Source: CAYRGS01 sp964423875
Lineage (GTDB): Bacteria; UBA8248; JACPRG01; G963555815
Direction: 5' to 3'
Length of the DNA: 6,998 nucleotides
Assembly (NCBI GenBank): GCA_964423875.1
Contig: CAYRGS010000142.1
Span: 1-6,998, forward strand
Below the pieces are notes generated by a model. It saw only the letters and a list, made by a program, of their open reading frames with translations. It was not told the DNA's origin and ran no database searches. Position 1 is the first letter of the stretch. Each line of letters begins with the position of its first letter. Below, piece by piece: positions 5,051-6,998 of the stretch. Made by a program: the position numbers and the translations under genes.

Positions 5051-6273
5051 TGCTCGCCTACTTCGACTGCGTGTCGGGCGTCAGCGGAGACATGACGCTG
5101 GGGGCCTTGGTGGACGCGGGTCTTCCCATCGAAGACCTTCAGGGGGAGATCGACCGGCTTCGCTTGCCGGGCCTGTCCCTGCGCGCAAGGTCCGTCAAAA
5201 AGAACGGGTTCGGCGCCACAAAGGTGGATGTCGTGACCCCGGCTTGCCCCCCCCCCGGGGGGGGGGGGCGCCACGAACACCGCCGCTATGCCGAGGTCCG
5301 GCGGATCATCGAATCGAGCGCCCTCTCGGAGGCGGTGAAGGATAAGAGCCTGCGGGTCTTCCACCGTCTGGCCGAGGCGGAGTCGCGGATTCACCGGATC
5401 GGAATTGAGGAGGTCCATTTCCACGAAGTCGGAGCCCTGGACGCCATCGCGGACATCGTGGGAGCGGTGGCGGGCCTCGCCCTGTTGGGAGTCGGGCGCG
5501 TCGAGGCTTCGCCGCTCCCTTTGGGCGCCGGGTTCATCCGCTCCGCCCACGGACAACAGCCCGTTCCGGCCCCGGCCACGCTGGAGCTGGTCCGGGATGT
5601 GCCGGTGCGGGGGACCGGGATCGAGGCCGAGCTCGTGACGCCGACCGGCGCGGCTTTGTTGGCGACGCTGGCGGACGCCTTCGGCCCCATGCCGCCCATG
5701 CGGCTCAAGGCCGTGGGGTACGGCGCGGGAACCTGGGACCTGGAACGGCCCAACGTCTTGCGGCTCGTCTTGGGGAAGCCGGTGGAAGAGGGGATGGATG
5801 GGGAGGGCTGGGGAGCGGTCATCGAGCGGTTGGTTCTCATCGAGGCCAACATCGACGACATGAACCCCGAGTTTTACGAGCACGTGGGTGAGATCCTATT
5901 CGCGGAGGGGGCGTTGGATGTCTATTGGACGCCGGTGGGGATGAAGAAATCCCGCCCCGGGATCCTCATCTCCGTTTTGGGCCGGCCTGAGAAGAAGCGC
6001 GCCCTCGTGCATGCGGTCCTGCGAGAGACTTCGAGCCTTGGCGTCCGTTGGACCTGGACCGACCGGCTGGCGGTCGCGCGCCGCGAGATGACGGTGCGGA
6101 CGCGATACGGCCCGCTGAGGGTCAAGGTGTCCTCCCCGTGCGGGCCGGACCCGGGGGTGTCGCCCGAGTACGAGGATTGCCGCCGGGCGGCGCGGGAGCA
6201 AGGGGTTCCCCTCCGGCGGGTGCACGAGGAGGCCCTCGCGGCGGCGAGAGAGGTCCTTCGCCGTGAGGATTGA
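5050..6273 (+). CDS. larC: LarC, nickel-pincer cofactor cyclometallase, single uninterrupted frame
   Basis: LarC inserts nickel into the bis-thiocarboxylate pyridinium mononucleotide, using CTP, to finish NPN. The 407-residue protein shows FDCVSGVSGDM (5-15), EEVHFHEVGALDAIADIVG (120-138), RSAHGQQPVPAPATLEL (164-180), ELVTPTGAALL (194-204), EANIDDMNPEFYEHV (265-279), GMKKSRPG (297-304) and PEYEDCRRAA (372-381). In Lactobacillus the two halves are separate frames joined by ribosomal frameshifting; here they are one frame, the junction falling in the Gly-rich linker near 245-256. The segment where LarC proteins often carry a histidine-rich stretch is reduced to RHEHRR (74-79) and is preceded by PPPGGGG, encoded by a C10G12 run. 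Start and stop codons interlock with neighbours: TAATG with larB and an 11-base overlap with the next gene. Function secure. Confidence 0.95.
   Translation: MLAYFDCVSGVSGDMTLGALVDAGLPIEDLQGEIDRLRLPGLSLRARSVKKNGFGATKVDVVTPACPPPGGGGRHEHRRYAEVRRIIESSALSEAVKDKSLRVFHRLAEAESRIHRIGIEEVHFHEVGALDAIADIVGAVAGLALLGVGRVEASPLPLGAGFIRSAHGQQPVPAPATLELVRDVPVRGTGIEAELVTPTGAALLATLADAFGPMPPMRLKAVGYGAGTWDLERPNVLRLVLGKPVEEGMDGEGWGAVIERLVLIEANIDDMNPEFYEHVGEILFAEGALDVYWTPVGMKKSRPGILISVLGRPEKKRALVHAVLRETSSLGVRWTWTDRLAVARREMTVRTRYGPLRVKVSSPCGPDPGVSPEYEDCRRAAREQGVPLRRVHEEALAAAREVLRRED
5247..5268 (+). repeat. C10G12 homopolymer tract inside larC
   Basis: Ten C (5247-5256) are followed directly by twelve G (5257-5268). 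They encode the end of Cys66, then Pro67-69 and Gly70-73. The sequence is self-complementary and prone to slippage. Gain or loss of one base would end LarC after roughly a fifth of its length. Confidence 0.9.
6246..6253 (+). promoter_or_regulatory. Ribosome binding site of the MoaD/ThiS-like gene
   Basis: GAGAGAGG inside the end of larC lies nine bases before GTG 6263 and supports that start, which also gives the expected family N-terminus. Confidence 0.5.
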
Positions 6274-6505
6274 GGTCCGGGTCTTTGCGCACTTCATCGG
6301 GTATCTTCCGCCTGAAGACCGGCGCGGGAAGTGCTCCACCCTGGACTTCCCCGAGGGGGCCCGGGTGTCCGACATCATCCGGCGCATGGGGATCCCGCGG
6401 GAGGAGGTGAATCTCTTGATGCGGAATCACCTGCAGGTTTCAGAGGAGGAGTGTCTGGCCGAAGGGGACGTGGTTGGAATCTTTCCGCCCATCGCGGGCG
6501 GGTGA
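6263..6505 (+). CDS. MoaD/ThiS-like ubiquitin-fold sulfur carrier ending in Gly-Gly
   Basis: This 80-residue protein begins MRIEVRVFAHF, has the FPEGARVSDIIRRMGIP segment (29-45), the EGDVVGIFPPIAGG tail and a C-terminal Gly79-Gly80, the hallmarks of MoaD/ThiS beta-grasp carriers. Such proteins are adenylated at the C-terminus by an E1-like enzyme (MoeB/ThiF) and carry sulfur as a thiocarboxylate to molybdopterin, thiazole, thiolated tRNA or other acceptors. The YLPPE and IFPPIAGG wording resembles the stand-alone carriers often seen near tungsten or molybdenum enzymes rather than ThiS. The gene is locked to larC by an 11-base overlap and has its own GAGAGAGG. This context suggests a role in NPN synthesis, for example feeding sulfur to LarE, but a molybdenum or tungsten cofactor role is equally possible. 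No MoeB/ThiF activator is in the window. Family call firm, acceptor unknown. Confidence 0.88.
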   Translation: MRIEVRVFAHFIGYLPPEDRRGKCSTLDFPEGARVSDIIRRMGIPREEVNLLMRNHLQVSEEECLAEGDVVGIFPPIAGG

Positions 6506-6555
6506 GCGCTCCGGCTCGTGAAACCCGTCAACGCCTTGCGGGTGGAAATCTCCCC

Positions 6556-6590
6556 CCTCACACTCCTATTTAGAAGGCTTGGAGGTGAGG
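6556..6590 (+). terminator. Hairpin after the lar operon, possible transcript end
   Basis: CCTCAC (6556-6561) pairs with GTGAGG (6585-6590) and CTCC (6563-6566) with GGAG (6581-6584), with a one-base bulge and a 14-base loop. It begins 50 bases after the last stop codon. There is no T run after it, so it may be a factor-dependent end or an mRNA-stabilising structure rather than a standard terminator. Confidence 0.4.
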
Positions 6591-6636
6591 AATAGAAAGT
6601 CCCGGGGATGAAGTTTTCAGTGATGAAATTCTCTTT

Positions 6637-6668
6637 TTGACAGCTTTTTTTGTAAAATGCGCTAAATT
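6637..6668 (+). promoter_or_regulatory. Promoter-like sequence with perfect -35 box
   Basis: TTGACA (6637-6642) is followed by an AT-rich spacer and GCTAAATT (6661-6668). The box CTAAAT or TAAATT lies 19-20 bases away, longer than ideal, so the -10 assignment is uncertain. No gene start follows closely; it could drive a small RNA or a gene beyond the window. Confidence 0.38.
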
Positions 6669-6766
6669 TGTTGTGTGGAATCGGTCGATCGCCGCGGTGC
6701 GGTGAAGTACACAAGCCGGCGGCCGCGTCGGTTGGTTGTCCGGGCGAAGGATGAGCCGGTTCCAGG

Positions 6767-6798
6767 GCCTCCGCCTATTTGGATGGACGGGGCTTTTT
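6767..6798 (+). terminator. Weak intrinsic terminator candidate
   Basis: GCCTCCGCC (6767-6775) pairs imperfectly (two internal mismatches, one G-T pair) with GGACGGGGC (6785-6793), followed at once by five T (6794-6798). With the promoter-like box at 6637 it would bound a transcript of roughly 120 bases. Confidence 0.28.
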
Positions 6799-6981
6799 AG
6801 ACGGAAACAAAACCAGGGGGGGGAGACAATCAGGCCGTCCGCGCGGGCGCCCGCAGGGGTATCGGGGGGGAGGGAATCATTTTGTGCATTGCACGCGATT
6901 CATCCAGCCTTGTGATTTCGCGCGGCCGCTGACCTGCCCCCTTAAGTTGTACCATTTTTTGAGTTAGTCTCTGCTCCCCGA

Positions 6982-6994
6982 TGTCCAAAAGTTC
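6982..6994 (+). repeat. 13-base direct repeat, copy 2 at window edge
   Basis: This is the second copy of TGTCCAAAAGTTC, also at 1172-1184. Both copies lie in non-coding DNA in the same orientation. The window stops four bases later, so whether this is the end of a larger element cannot be seen. Confidence 0.35.
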
Positions 6995-6998
6995 AGGG

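Larger units (their letters stand above)
6506..6998. other. Non-coding region after the lar operon
   Basis: I see no supportable gene in these 493 bases. They contain a hairpin (6556-6590), a promoter-like sequence (from 6637), a terminator-like sequence (6767-6798), G8 (6816-6823) and G7 (6864-6870) runs, the perfect palindrome GCGGGCGCCCGC (6843-6854) and a copy of a 13-base repeat at the right edge. Confidence 0.5.

Noticed and set aside
5017..5883. 288-codon minus-strand open frame
   Set aside because: It is antisense to larC, low in hydrophobic structure and rich in Arg, Gly and Asp, typical of a shadow frame.
6779..6967. 62-codon plus-strand open frame in the terminal non-coding region
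   Set aside because: Its start overlaps the terminator-like hairpin, its composition is Gly/Arg-rich from G runs, and there is no ribosome site or recognisable motif.

Overview
This is a GC-rich bacterial chromosomal window (roughly 60-65 % G+C by eye, with long G and C runs). I cannot assign a phylum from it. The gene set (nickel-pincer nucleotide synthesis, catabolic-type glutamate dehydrogenase, TlpA-type thiol protein, MoaB and a MoaD/ThiS-type carrier) fits a metal-cofactor-rich, probably anaerobic or facultative environmental bacterium.

Layout. Bases 1-126 hold the start of a moaB-type gene on the minus strand, cut by the window edge. Bases 127-490 are a non-coding leader with GC-rich, mutually exclusive hairpins followed by an AT-rich stretch. 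Bases 491-879 (+) encode a small protein of unrecognised family that is broken by one apparent one-base deletion in a C tract near 690-694. Bases 880-1347 show no supportable gene. On the minus strand, gdh (glutamate dehydrogenase, 3313-2000) is followed after 37 bases by a secreted TlpA/ResA-like thioredoxin (1962-1348). On the plus strand a tight four-gene operon runs from 3421 to 6505: larE, larB, larC and a MoaD/ThiS-like ubiquitin-fold protein. Its junctions overlap by 11, 1 and 11 bases. The last 493 bases are non-coding, with a hairpin after the operon, a possible promoter and possible terminator, and a short repeat at the right edge.

How the genes work together. LarB, LarE and LarC are the three enzymes that convert nicotinic acid adenine dinucleotide into the nickel-pincer nucleotide (NPN), the cofactor of lactate racemase and other LarA-family enzymes. 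No larA lies in the window, so the cofactor's client must be elsewhere. LarE has three conserved cysteines (98, 101, 178), the pattern linked to iron-sulfur-cluster LarE proteins rather than the self-sacrificing one-cysteine type. The MoaD/ThiS-like gene coupled to larC, ending in Gly-Gly, is therefore an attractive but unproven sulfur donor to this pathway.

The strongest items for a second look are the larEBC-moaD-like operon, a C10G12 tract inside larC that could switch the gene off by slippage, the dyad of overlapping face-to-face promoters between gdh and larE, and the frameshifted gene at 491-879.
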